Positions 18,038 to 25,813 of a stretch of 64,000 nucleotides of DNA are shown one piece after another (position 1 is the first letter of the stretch; every line of letters starts with the position of its first letter). The notes under the pieces are model-generated. The model did not search any database, was not told the origin of the DNA, and saw nothing but the letters and a program-made list of their open reading frames with translations. The translations under genes were made by a program, and so were the position numbers. The stretch comes from Coprococcus aceti (lineage in GTDB: Bacteria > Bacillota > Clostridia > Lachnospirales > Lachnospiraceae): NCBI RefSeq assembly GCF_025567285.1, contig NZ_JAOQJT010000011.1, positions 1 through 64,000 of the forward strand. Direction: 5' to 3'.

Positions 18038-18242
18038 GCAAATCATCCCCCTCTCCATCAGACAGATTTAACCCAAAGTACATTTTCTCAAGCATTGGCG
18101 CCGGGATTCGTCCGGGTAATGTCTGATAGCTGGCATCACTCAGTCTTTTGTTTCCATCCTTAATCACCTTATATGCCGTACTCAATGATACATTGAGAAT
18201 CTGTGCTACATCCTTTGCTGATAAGTAATATATTTTTGCCAT
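18024..18242 (-). CDS. Excisionase-like HTH protein of E1
   Basis: 72 residues: a MerR-like winged helix (LSAKDVAQILNVSLSTAYKV) with a basic wing, GRIPAPMLEKMYFG, typical of Xis proteins that direct integrases to excision. It is the first gene of the xis-int operon and overlaps the integrase start. The E2 counterpart has the same layout (GKIPRPYWETKFYG). Confidence 0.75.
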   Translation of the reverse strand: MAKIYYLSAKDVAQILNVSLSTAYKVIKDGNKRLSDASYQTLPGRIPAPMLEKMYFGLNLSDGEGDDLHACV

Positions 18243-18265
18243 ATCTCTTCACCTCTTTTCTATTC

Positions 18266-18324
18266 GTTAGCTTTTTGCTATCTTTTTATGATTGCATTAT
18301 AGGTTATCTTTTTGCTAACGTCAA
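18266..18324 (-). promoter_or_regulatory. xis-int promoter of E1 with two repressor operators
   Basis: On the minus strand: -35 TTGACG (18319-18324), 17-bp spacer, -10 TATAAT (18296-18301). Two 17-bp imperfect palindromes, GTTAGCTTTTTGCTATC (18266-18282) and GTTATCTTTTTGCTAAC (18303-18319), fit consensus GTTAGC-N5-GCTAAC. The second fills the promoter spacer and the first sits in the initial transcript, so binding by the divergent XRE repressor would block excision genes. Confidence 0.75.
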
Positions 18325-18395
18325 GCATTTTTTGCTTTTCAAACGTTCAAATAACTGTTAATATTAGTAAATAAGGTCTTATGAGGTGGAGTATC

Positions 18396-18908
18396 ATGAC
18401 AATTGGTGAAAATATAAAAAGAATACGTGAACGGAATAATCTCACGCAAAAGCAGCTTGCATACCTGTCACATATCAGTGAGGGTATGATAAAACAATAC
18501 GAGACAAATGTCCGTACACCCAAACAGGATAAGGTCAATCAGATTGCTGCAGCACTCGATGTAAACCCGGAAGTTCTTGATGTTCCTAAGAATGTTGTGG
18601 GTGAAGATATGCACGCTTTATTCCGTGTTTTCCGTAATAAAAATGGGAAGTTTGATACTGCCGGGAATCCACAGTTTAACCTTCCAGATATCGCTCTATG
18701 GTTTGATGAATGGAAAAAATATCAGGATACTATTGCAAGTGCAGATTTGCTATCAGATAAAACAGAACGTGATGCGCTGATTGCGCAGGCAGAAGACCGC
18801 TTTAACTATTGGATGGATATATATCCAAGGTCAGCTTCTCTCAATCACAGTTTTGATGATTTATATGAAGAACATCGAAGAAAGATCGAAAAACCATCTA
18901 GAAAATAA
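18396..18908 (+). CDS. XRE-family repressor of E1
   Basis: 170 residues. Residues 3-57 are an XRE helix-turn-helix (NLTQKQLAYLSHISEGMIKQYE) with a hydrophobic helical C-terminal part. It is divergent from xis-int, and operators lie between. The start MTIGEN has GAGGTGGAG upstream. It presumably keeps E1 quiescent. The E2 repressor has the same size and HTH layout but recognises a different operator, so the two switches should not cross-talk. Confidence 0.8.
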   Translation: MTIGENIKRIRERNNLTQKQLAYLSHISEGMIKQYETNVRTPKQDKVNQIAAALDVNPEVLDVPKNVVGEDMHALFRVFRNKNGKFDTAGNPQFNLPDIALWFDEWKKYQDTIASADLLSDKTERDALIAQAEDRFNYWMDIYPRSASLNHSFDDLYEEHRRKIEKPSRK

Positions 18909-18936
18909 GTAGAAAATCAAGTTTATAAATTTTTTT

Positions 18937-18954
18937 GTTGCCAAAATGTTGCCA
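18937..18954 (+). repeat. Integrase arm-type site, right end of E1
   Basis: GTTGCCA-AAAT-GTTGCCA, identical to 4772-4789 including a preceding T run. Its last bases run into the repressor terminator hairpin. Confidence 0.6.
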
Positions 18955-18980
18955 CAGGAGCAAATCCTGTGGCATTTTTT
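18951..18980 (+). terminator. Terminator of the E1 repressor gene
   Basis: GCCACAGGA and TCCTGTGGC form a 9-bp stem with a 5-nt loop, followed by A and six T. Confidence 0.8.
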
Positions 18981-18993
18981 ATTTCAAAACATC

Positions 18994-19028
18994 AAAAAGG
19001 CTCCCAGAGAAAAACCTCTGGAAGCCTT
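18994..19028 (-). terminator. Terminator carried by E1 for the tuf tail
   Basis: On the minus strand AAGGCTTCCAGAG pairs with CTCTGGGAGCCTT (one mismatch) and is followed by five U. It lies 34 bp beyond the stop codon of the tuf tail at attM. While E1 was the only insertion it would have ended tuf transcription. Confidence 0.8.
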
Positions 19029-19061
19029 GATTTTATTGCATTTATCTATAATCAGATATTG

Positions 19062-19118
19062 ATTACTCGATGATAGAAGCAACTCTTCCTGAACCTACAG
19101 TTCTACCACCTTCACGAT
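19062..19118 (-). other. attM: E1/E2 junction with a second orphan tuf tail
   Basis: The minus strand encodes YREGGRTVGSGRVASIIE and stop. The core corresponding to 4657-4670 is at 19106-19118 with two differences. Bases left of the core are the tuf tail brought by E1; bases right of it are the left end of E2. This tail shares a 32-base identical block with attL but differs in wobble positions from the tail of the present tuf gene. Confidence 0.8.
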
Positions 19119-19219
19119 ATCAGACCGATGTATTGCGGTGTGCAAATGGTGATTTTTCGTGTGATTTGTGGGGGAAAATCCAGATTTTCCGTTGTGTCCG
19201 TGTGGTTTTTGGGGATTTT

Positions 19220-19237
19220 GTTATCATGGTGTTATCA
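19220..19237 (+). repeat. Integrase arm-type site, left end of E2
   Basis: GTTATCA-TGGT-GTTATCA, an 11-nt-period direct repeat. It matches 32219-32236 at the other end and mirrors the spacing of the GTTGCCA pairs of E1. The second copy overlaps the stop codon of the 102-residue gene. Confidence 0.55.
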
Positions 19238-19543
19238 TTGAATTTTTAGTTTTTCTGGCATATTTTTTCTCACATTCGTAATCTCTTTATTTAAATCTTT
19301 TATATATTCTTTACACACATCTATATATAATCCTGTTTTATATTCTGGATTTTCCAAAAACTGTAATTCAACGGGATATTTTGTAATCTCCGTAAGTAAC
19401 TTTACAAATATGCTTTTCAAATTATTTTGGCTTTCATCATCATTAAGGCATACTTCTGCAACTTCTTCAAAGCCAAATACTAAATAATCTTTATTTTCTC
19501 TTTTCTCCAAATGTACATTAATCGCTTTGCTTTCCTGATTCAT
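19235..19543 (-). CDS. Small partner protein of the PHP-ATPase gene
   Basis: 102 residues, no recognised family. It is acidic in the first half (FGFEEVAEVCLNDDESQNNL) and basic at the end. The ATG (MNQESK) has AGGAAGG 6 nt upstream and overlaps the 3' end of the PHP-ATPase gene by 26 nt, so the pair is translated together and probably works together. Confidence 0.6.
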   Translation of the reverse strand: MNQESKAINVHLEKRENKDYLVFGFEEVAEVCLNDDESQNNLKSIFVKLLTEITKYPVELQFLENPEYKTGLYIDVCKEYIKDLNKEITNVRKNMPEKLKIQ

Positions 19544-21656
19544 AAATATCCTTCCTATCATAAAATGCAGTTTTACCGCCCTCAAGAGTATGCATACTTT
19601 CTTGAGTCCAGTTTTTAGTGTCTGTTTCATCATCTATATTTCTAAGTTCATCATAAAAAGGATTACCAACATACGTTTTATATATTCCATTCTCATGAGT
19701 TCTTAGTATACTAATATACGGAAGCGTACCAACAGCAATATTAGCATTATGTGTTGCTATAATTACTGCTTTTCTCCGTTTTGCAAGATCAGTTAACTTC
19801 GGAAGTATATTAGAAGTTATATATGAATTTCCCATTCCCAGTTCTGGTTCATCCAAAATATATACATCACTTTCTGAATCCAATAACTTTTGCATCAGTA
19901 GAATTCCTCGTTCTCCATTAGATGGTCTGTAAATTTCTCCATTTTCTAATGCCGTTTCTTTAGATACCCCTATAAAAGCTCCTATATCTTTAATTCCATC
20001 ATCATAGAATTCTTGAAACTTTGATACTTCTTCCGATATATTCTCTGCTAGGACAGCTTTCTTTATCCCATCTATTACAAGTTTACAATTTCTTAATACA
20101 GTTATTCCCTGTTTAAATTCATCTGTACGTGATTCTTTGGTTAACATTCTGTATCGTGTTTGAATATATATATCACCTTTTTCCTCAAGGTTTCCCAAAT
20201 ATTCTTTTTCAACCTTATCCTCTACAGAAAACGTACTACATATTTCCTCGACATTTTCAAACAACTTAAAACGTCCCATAGCGAAATCATAAAACCCTAC
20301 ACTGCTAGGTTTTGATATCGTATCAGAACATTTGTCCGCTATTGCTTTTATCTTATCAATGCTCCAATTTGTAAGCTTAATACTTTTATCACTGTTCCAC
20401 TTTTGCATTTTTGCATCATTGATATTTTCACATAATTTTCCCAATAACAGCATTAAAGTTGTACGTTCTTGCTCATCCAAATATTTTTCTATATCAATTT
20501 TTTCAAATGTAGACTCTGTAAATTCTTTCAAATATTTATAGTCAGATTCAAGTTTTCGGTCACGCACTCCCTCCTCTATATGTACACACTCTGTTATTTT
20601 CATTCTCCCTTTATTTTTATTGTTATCTTTTGTTTCCATCCAACTTATATATTTTTCAAAAGACGTTGGTAATTCTTCTTTCCAGTTATAAACATCAATA
20701 AACTGTTGCCTCATACTATCCAATTGAAGCTTATCAGGCGTGGCTATTATATCATTAACTTTTAACATTTTCGAAAAATCTGAATCTTTCTCATTGCCTT
20801 TGTAACTTTCCATTGCAATTCCATTTTCAATATAATATTTTTTCAAAGATTCAAGGATTTCTGTTTTTCCCGTTCCCTTCTGCCCGAAAATAATATTAAT
20901 ATCTTCATAAAAAGGTAATTTAAAGTTTACTTTTTTATATGGTGATACAGGAATCTCTTTTTTTCGTTTTTGATTGAGCAAGGTATCTATGATTTGTACA
21001 TCTTTTTTTGCTAACAAGCAAAATTGTTCAAATGTTTGTACTGGCAGTCTTATATCTGCAAACTTGCTGGTTTCATACTTATTCCAATCCTGCACATCAC
21101 TTCCTATAATAACACTATAATCAAAATTGGAAAAAACGCCAAGGCTTCGATAATCAGACGTTTCCTTAAATAGTCGGCTAGAATCGGGTAATAATTCCCC
21201 TAATTCCTGAATATCCTCATCTGACAGTTTAGGTTCTTTATGAAAATGTGGTATATAAATGCAATCACATTTTCCTAACGTTTCATATACTTTTTTCACA
21301 CCAATTTGAAATGTATTTACATCTTCATCGTTAACCAATTCCTGTACTTGAGTATTAAACAGTTCAACATTTTTAGGATTAGCGATTACAATCAAGTGTC
21401 CTCTTTTACAATTTCCCTTTTGATCTGCCTTTCCTATAATATCAAGTTCTACCCCTGGCCAAATATCACAATATCCTTCTGTGACATCTTTAAATTCTTT
21501 GTATTGCATATAATCAAATTGATTATGATTTGTTATTGCAATAATTTTAACCTCTGCTTCAATAACCTTCTGAAAAAATTTATCCTTGGTAACATTTCTT
21601 GTATAAGCATCGCCTGTTTTTACCTTCTTCGTATGACAATGTAAATCGATTCTCAT
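19518..21656 (-). CDS. PHP-domain/ABC-type ATPase protein (Ppl-like defence candidate)
   Basis: 712 residues. The PHP phosphoesterase domain opens with MRIDLHCHTKK and has ITNHNQFDY and IPHFHKE metal-ligand candidates. A RecF/SMC-like ATPase follows, with Walker A FGQKGTGKTE near residue 260, an ABC-signature-like SNGERGILL, Walker B YILDEPELG and an H-loop ATHNA. PHP fused to an SMC-type ATPase is the layout of the Ppl antiphage protein. The role is inferred from that architecture and the restriction genes beside it. GGGGAGG precedes the ATG. Confidence 0.75.
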   Translation of the reverse strand: MRIDLHCHTKKVKTGDAYTRNVTKDKFFQKVIEAEVKIIAITNHNQFDYMQYKEFKDVTEGYCDIWPGVELDIIGKADQKGNCKRGHLIVIANPKNVELFNTQVQELVNDEDVNTFQIGVKKVYETLGKCDCIYIPHFHKEPKLSDEDIQELGELLPDSSRLFKETSDYRSLGVFSNFDYSVIIGSDVQDWNKYETSKFADIRLPVQTFEQFCLLAKKDVQIIDTLLNQKRKKEIPVSPYKKVNFKLPFYEDINIIFGQKGTGKTEILESLKKYYIENGIAMESYKGNEKDSDFSKMLKVNDIIATPDKLQLDSMRQQFIDVYNWKEELPTSFEKYISWMETKDNNKNKGRMKITECVHIEEGVRDRKLESDYKYLKEFTESTFEKIDIEKYLDEQERTTLMLLLGKLCENINDAKMQKWNSDKSIKLTNWSIDKIKAIADKCSDTISKPSSVGFYDFAMGRFKLFENVEEICSTFSVEDKVEKEYLGNLEEKGDIYIQTRYRMLTKESRTDEFKQGITVLRNCKLVIDGIKKAVLAENISEEVSKFQEFYDDGIKDIGAFIGVSKETALENGEIYRPSNGERGILLMQKLLDSESDVYILDEPELGMGNSYITSNILPKLTDLAKRRKAVIIATHNANIAVGTLPYISILRTHENGIYKTYVGNPFYDELRNIDDETDTKNWTQESMHTLEGGKTAFYDRKDIYESGKQSD

Positions 21657-21688
21657 AATTGCCTCCCCATCTCAGTTGTAAAGGTGGG

Positions 21689-22606
21689 TTAATCTATAAC
21701 CATACCCCATTCATTCCAAAATCCACCATTTTTTAATCTATATATATTTTCTTGTGTTTCTTCAGACAATATACTCCATTCCCATGGTCTAGAATGTCCG
21801 CTACCGCTACCAGAAATATTTAATTTTCTCATGTAAGTTACAATATCTCTTACACTTGGATATCGCCACGCAATATTTTGAAGCAGATCAAAAACACATG
21901 AACCTACAGGAGTAAAAAATTCTTCTTTATTATCCGATGCTATGTACCCACTCATAACATAATTTCCCTTTAGACCTTTTCCGTTATCATAATTTGGCAC
22001 TATCATCTTTTGAGATTTCCATACCCCTAAATCAGCAACACATATAATATCTGGAATCTCTCTAGGATGTGTAACATATTTTTCATCATATTCCCAAATG
22101 GCCTTTTCAATATTTTCTTTCGGATTCGAATTTTCCTTTTTCCATTCGTGTGAATGCGCTAATAATCCGTAGTAAATTTTGCTTTGTAAGTCTTTTCTCG
22201 GCGTTCCATTCTCATTAATAGCTAATTTTTCTATCTTCTTTGAATGCTCTATAAATTCGCCAATATGTTTACGTCTTAATGTAGTTTTACATTCAAATGC
22301 AGCCACTACTCCTCCAGATAAATATTCCTTGCAATTCAACAAACTTTTAGGATAATCTGGTGATAAAACAATCACATCCACTTGCGGACTTGTTTCCCCT
22401 GAATCACTTAATATTCTTCCCTTTGTAACTATTTGAAAATAAGGTGGAATCCAAGATTCCAAAAGTTCTTTCCAGTTTTCTTCTCCTTGATCCCCTGCAG
22501 TTCCTGGATCTTCATTCACTCTTCTACAAATTCTTGTGTATTCATCCGAAATATTACTATTTGCCTTTTTAAAAAAATCAAATAAATCATGTGTCGAAGT
22601 GCTCAT
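21689..22606 (-). CDS. DUF6602-like protein with a PD-(D/E)XK-type core
   Basis: 305 residues. QVDVIVLSPDYP followed about 25 residues later by VVAAFECKTTLR gives the D...ExK spacing of PD-(D/E)XK nuclease folds, as in DUF6602 proteins. It lies 27 bp after the restriction endonuclease gene and before the PHP-ATPase. It may be a nuclease effector or a specificity partner; the function is unproven. The second ATG (after MN) is better placed 7 nt from GGTGGGG. Confidence 0.65.
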   Translation of the reverse strand: MSTSTHDLFDFFKKANSNISDEYTRICRRVNEDPGTAGDQGEENWKELLESWIPPYFQIVTKGRILSDSGETSPQVDVIVLSPDYPKSLLNCKEYLSGGVVAAFECKTTLRRKHIGEFIEHSKKIEKLAINENGTPRKDLQSKIYYGLLAHSHEWKKENSNPKENIEKAIWEYDEKYVTHPREIPDIICVADLGVWKSQKMIVPNYDNGKGLKGNYVMSGYIASDNKEEFFTPVGSCVFDLLQNIAWRYPSVRDIVTYMRKLNISGSGSGHSRPWEWSILSEETQENIYRLKNGGFWNEWGMVID

Positions 22607-22633
22607 GTTCATTCCCCACCATTCTTTATATGC

Positions 22634-23512
22634 CTATTTTAACCGTTTCACATATTCATAAATCCGTTTCAGCATTCCGTCTTTATCTTCTCCTAATTCT
22701 CCACGGATTTTATCACCAAATCCCATATATGTATTGAATCCAAGCATATATACAGCCATTGCCATAGACAGCTCGTCGTTTTCATCACCATATAATGATG
22801 CCACTTTTCTCAATTCATCAATAACCGTATCATGTGGTACTTCAACACCGCCTTCTTCATTTACAACAGAATTGATTACCTCCGGCAATGCCATACACAT
22901 CTTATAAAATGCATCTTCTTCACCAGTGAGAATTGCATAAAACTGATCCATACTCACACGACGAATCAATCTATGCTGTACATTTTTCCCATCAACTTTT
23001 GTTGACCATTTTATATTCTGTGATTTCTTTGCAATTGCTTCAACTAACAGACACGCACAATCATCGTCTTCCAGAATCTGTCCTTGCATTTTTATATATG
23101 TTTTTGCAGAAGATGCAGAGTTCATTGTATTATGTTTGTTCTTCATTTCTACATATATTGTATGTACAATATCTCCATCTGGCATTTGTATTCCATCTGG
23201 ATTTCTGTAAATAACATCCCAGCCTGCTTGTGGGACTTCGCAACCTTTGAAATAAGAAAAAATATTCTGATGAAAATATCCTATATCATTATTATTAGAC
23301 TTATCTCTCTGCCGGAAAATTTCATTATTTACAATTTCTTCCCAGCTTGTACGATACACCGATTTATCAAAAATCAACTTGATTGGATCAATCAGGTTAC
23401 TATTGAACCGCTTCAAATCATACGATTCCAGTTTTTCTCCATATTTCATAATCGTTGCACGCACATGCTTCTTAAAATCTTCTTCTGATATAAAATCTAA
23501 ATTCCACGCCAT
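22634..23512 (-). CDS. Eco47II-family type II restriction endonuclease
   Basis: 292 residues. The N-terminus (WNLDFISEEDFKKHV) and the central GWDVIYRNPDG then IYVEMKNKHNTMNS are characteristic of the Eco47II/Sau96I family, which cuts GGNCC. The active site is probably D in GWDV with E-x-K in VEMKNK. The ATG follows the methylase stop directly (TAA-ATG), so both are made from one message. The recognition sequence is inferred from the family. Confidence 0.8.
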   Translation of the reverse strand: MAWNLDFISEEDFKKHVRATIMKYGEKLESYDLKRFNSNLIDPIKLIFDKSVYRTSWEEIVNNEIFRQRDKSNNNDIGYFHQNIFSYFKGCEVPQAGWDVIYRNPDGIQMPDGDIVHTIYVEMKNKHNTMNSASSAKTYIKMQGQILEDDDCACLLVEAIAKKSQNIKWSTKVDGKNVQHRLIRRVSMDQFYAILTGEEDAFYKMCMALPEVINSVVNEEGGVEVPHDTVIDELRKVASLYGDENDELSMAMAVYMLGFNTYMGFGDKIRGELGEDKDGMLKRIYEYVKRLK

Positions 23513-24745
23513 TTAATTTACCCCCTCTAATGATTTATGTATCTCTAGCCCAATTTCATATGCTAAATTGACAGGAACAGCATTTCCAACCTGTTTATAC
23601 TGAGATTGAACACTTCCACAAAATTGCCATTCATCTGGAAATGTTTGACATCTTGCATTCTCACGTACCGTAAACGGTCTTGCTTCCAATGGATGACATC
23701 TTTCTGTTTGCTTCTGAGACGGTGAAGTCAATACCGTCAATGACGGTTCATCCAGGCTCATTCTCCTAAGAATCCCTGTTCTTCCGCCTTCCATATCCCA
23801 GCAACTTTTCATATATGCTTTTGCAATCTCCGGATCAATATCTCTCCAATATCCTCCAGGTGGAACCAATTCAAATATTTTCCTTTTATTTTCTCCATAT
23901 GGTACCCCTGGTCCTTCTGGACAATCCAACAAAACATCTCTCAAAACAGGCTTATAATCATGTTCTTTTGGAAATGAGAATGAAACTTTTCCCACTAAAT
24001 CATTTCTAATTCCAACAGTGATTAGTCTCTCTCTTTTCTGCGGCACACCAAAATCCCACGCATTTAAAATCTTTTTCTGAATGGTATATCCCGCCTGTTC
24101 AAAAATATTTGTTATTGTTGCATATGTTCTTCCCTTATCATGAGTCAGCAATCCTCGAACATTTTCAAATAAAAACATCTTTGGCTGTAGTTTTTGTAAA
24201 AAAGTTGCATAGTGATAAAAAAGTGTTCCTCTTGCATCTTCAAGTCCTAATCTTTTTCCAGCATAAGAAAAAGCCTGACACGGTGCTCCTCCCGATAATA
24301 AATCCAGTTCTCCTTTTTTTATACCAAAATAATCTTCCAAATCCAAACAAGATATATTAGCTATATCATCATGAATAACTCTCCAGTTCGGCCTATTGGT
24401 TTTCAAAGATTCTGCAGCATCTTTATCAAACTCTATTAGTCCCAATGGTTCAAATCCAGCTTTTTCTATCCCCAAAGCCAAACCTCCAGCTCCTGCAAAC
24501 AGTTCTATGGTTGTAAATGCATCACTATCGATTTGTGGTGATTCTTCTTTTTTTATCTCTACAACATCTTCTATCTTGCAATTTAATGTAAAACATATTT
24601 TTTCTATTGATTCAAATGAAACTGGCTCATTCTTTCCTAATCGAGCTAATACATTAAAACTTATTCCTGACGCTTCCTTCAATTCTGTGCGGTTCATTTT
24701 TTTATCTATCAGTAATTTCCATAATTTGTCATAACAAATCGCCAT
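23513..24745 (-). CDS. C5-cytosine DNA methyltransferase with N-terminal HTH
   Basis: 410 residues. Residues 1-65 are an XRE-type HTH (NRTELKEASGISFNVLARLG). The methylase has motif I ELFAGAGGLALGIEKAGF, catalytic motif IV GAPCQAFSYAGKR, motif VI ENVRG and motif VIII QKRERL. It protects the host from the adjacent Eco47II-type enzyme. The fused HTH could let it repress its own promoter, which lies in the 180-bp region shared with divergent vsr. GGAGG precedes MAICYD. Confidence 0.85.
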   Translation of the reverse strand: MAICYDKLWKLLIDKKMNRTELKEASGISFNVLARLGKNEPVSFESIEKICFTLNCKIEDVVEIKKEESPQIDSDAFTTIELFAGAGGLALGIEKAGFEPLGLIEFDKDAAESLKTNRPNWRVIHDDIANISCLDLEDYFGIKKGELDLLSGGAPCQAFSYAGKRLGLEDARGTLFYHYATFLQKLQPKMFLFENVRGLLTHDKGRTYATITNIFEQAGYTIQKKILNAWDFGVPQKRERLITVGIRNDLVGKVSFSFPKEHDYKPVLRDVLLDCPEGPGVPYGENKRKIFELVPPGGYWRDIDPEIAKAYMKSCWDMEGGRTGILRRMSLDEPSLTVLTSPSQKQTERCHPLEARPFTVRENARCQTFPDEWQFCGSVQSQYKQVGNAVPVNLAYEIGLEIHKSLEGVN

Positions 24746-24926
24746 TAAAATTCCTCCAAAATCAAAAATAGTACAACTCATATTTTATCATATCCCACAA
24801 TTAGCAACAAGCAATTTTCTCACCATATCGTTAGATTTTCTCTCGTATGTTTCTTATCCCGTTTGCTATTTCTCCTGTTTTTTGATAATATATTGTCATC
24901 AGTTCAGTTAGAAAGAAGGTACCTAT

Positions 24927-25385
24927 ATGTCGCGCGATTCCGCTACTGTTTCAAACAATATGCGTAAGATCCACAGTAAAGATACTTCCATAGAACTCTT
25001 ACTCCAAAAAGCTCTATGGTACAAAGGTTATCGCTATCGCAAAAATTATAAAGCTCTCCCTGGTTCTCCTGACATTGTTCTTACCAAATATAAAATTGCT
25101 ATTTTTTGCGATAGTGAATTTTTTCACGGAAAGGATTGGGAAATTCTCAAGCTTCGTCTTGAAAAGGGTAAGAATCCAGACTTTTGGATCAAAAAAATTG
25201 AGCGAAATCGTAATCGTGATTATGAAAACGATAAAAAACTTCTATTTCTAGGCTATACTGTCCTTCACTTCTGGGGGCAAGACATTTCCAAACATACAGA
25301 TGAATGTTTACAGGCCATTGAAGAAGCCATTTGGGATACAAAATTTTCTGATACAACCACTGACTATGATATATCTGAAGAATAA
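24927..25385 (+). CDS. vsr: Very short patch repair (Vsr-like) mismatch endonuclease
   Basis: 152 residues. The family signature is clear: MRKIHSKDTSIELLLQKALW, GSPDIVLTKYKIAIF with catalytic D and K, then FFHGKDWE. Vsr nicks beside T in T:G mismatches that arise by deamination of 5-methylcytosine, so it is the repair companion of the divergent cytosine methylase. The usual CDGCFWHG strand reads CDSEFFHG here, which lacks one zinc-ligand cysteine. Confidence 0.85.
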   Translation: MSRDSATVSNNMRKIHSKDTSIELLLQKALWYKGYRYRKNYKALPGSPDIVLTKYKIAIFCDSEFFHGKDWEILKLRLEKGKNPDFWIKKIERNRNRDYENDKKLLFLGYTVLHFWGQDISKHTDECLQAIEEAIWDTKFSDTTTDYDISEE

Positions 25386-25399
25386 CCCCTCCTATACAG

Positions 25400-25430
25400 G
25401 AGGCTGTCCACAACGCCTGCAGACAGCCTC
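25400..25430. terminator. Bidirectional terminator between vsr and tnpV
   Basis: GAGGCTGTC and GACAGCCTC form a 9-bp stem. T-rich bases follow on the plus strand. It separates two convergent genes and can serve both. Confidence 0.65.
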
Positions 25431-25434
25431 TTTC

Positions 25435-25809
25435 CTACATAAAGATTATATTTTTATATACTATTTCTTCGGCAGTTGCTTTGATATTATTCATCCTCCT
25501 CACCCATTCCATCTGATCCCGCATCTTCAATTCTTCCGTCACTCCCCACCGTTCAGCCATCTGCTCCACCAGCATCTCAACTTTTTCTCTTGCTTCTTTG
25601 TCTACCTGATTCAGATACTCCGTCAGTTTCCCAGTCAGTACCAGATATTGATACTTGGCACTCCTGTGTTCCTTCAGAAACTGCTTTCGCATTATTCCAT
25701 ATTTTCCATATACCGGTTCTTCCTCATTGAGTTCCAAATCTGGCAGATAATAATCTCCATGCAATGTGTAGCTCAGTCCATTCTTTTCATCATAAATTTG
25801 TTTCTTCAT
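25435..25809 (-). CDS. TnpV-family transposon protein (E2)
   Basis: 124 residues, homologous over its length to the E1 copy, with YGKYGIMRKQFLKEHR and DQMEWVRRMNNI. It starts 4 nt after the relaxase stop. The function is unknown; the constant position after the relaxase in both elements suggests a role linked to transfer or mobility. Confidence 0.75.
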   Translation of the reverse strand: MKKQIYDEKNGLSYTLHGDYYLPDLELNEEEPVYGKYGIMRKQFLKEHRSAKYQYLVLTGKLTEYLNQVDKEAREKVEMLVEQMAERWGVTEELKMRDQMEWVRRMNNIKATAEEIVYKNIIFM

Positions 25810-25813
25810 ATTC

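Larger units (their letters stand above)
4657..19118. mobile_element. Integrative mobilizable element E1 in tuf
   Basis: About 14.5 kb between two att cores. It carries a tyrosine integrase and excisionase, an XRE repressor, an HTH replication protein, a DnaC-like ATPase, a DUF5348 protein, an oriT-like repeat, a MobV relaxase and TnpV, and no type IV secretion genes, so it would be mobilised by a helper. Cargo is a helicase-methylase restriction system, DUF2971-like and TmrB-like genes and a three-gene unknown operon. The left cargo (4.9-8.4 kb) is clearly more AT-rich than the chassis, which points to separate acquisition. Confidence 0.85.
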
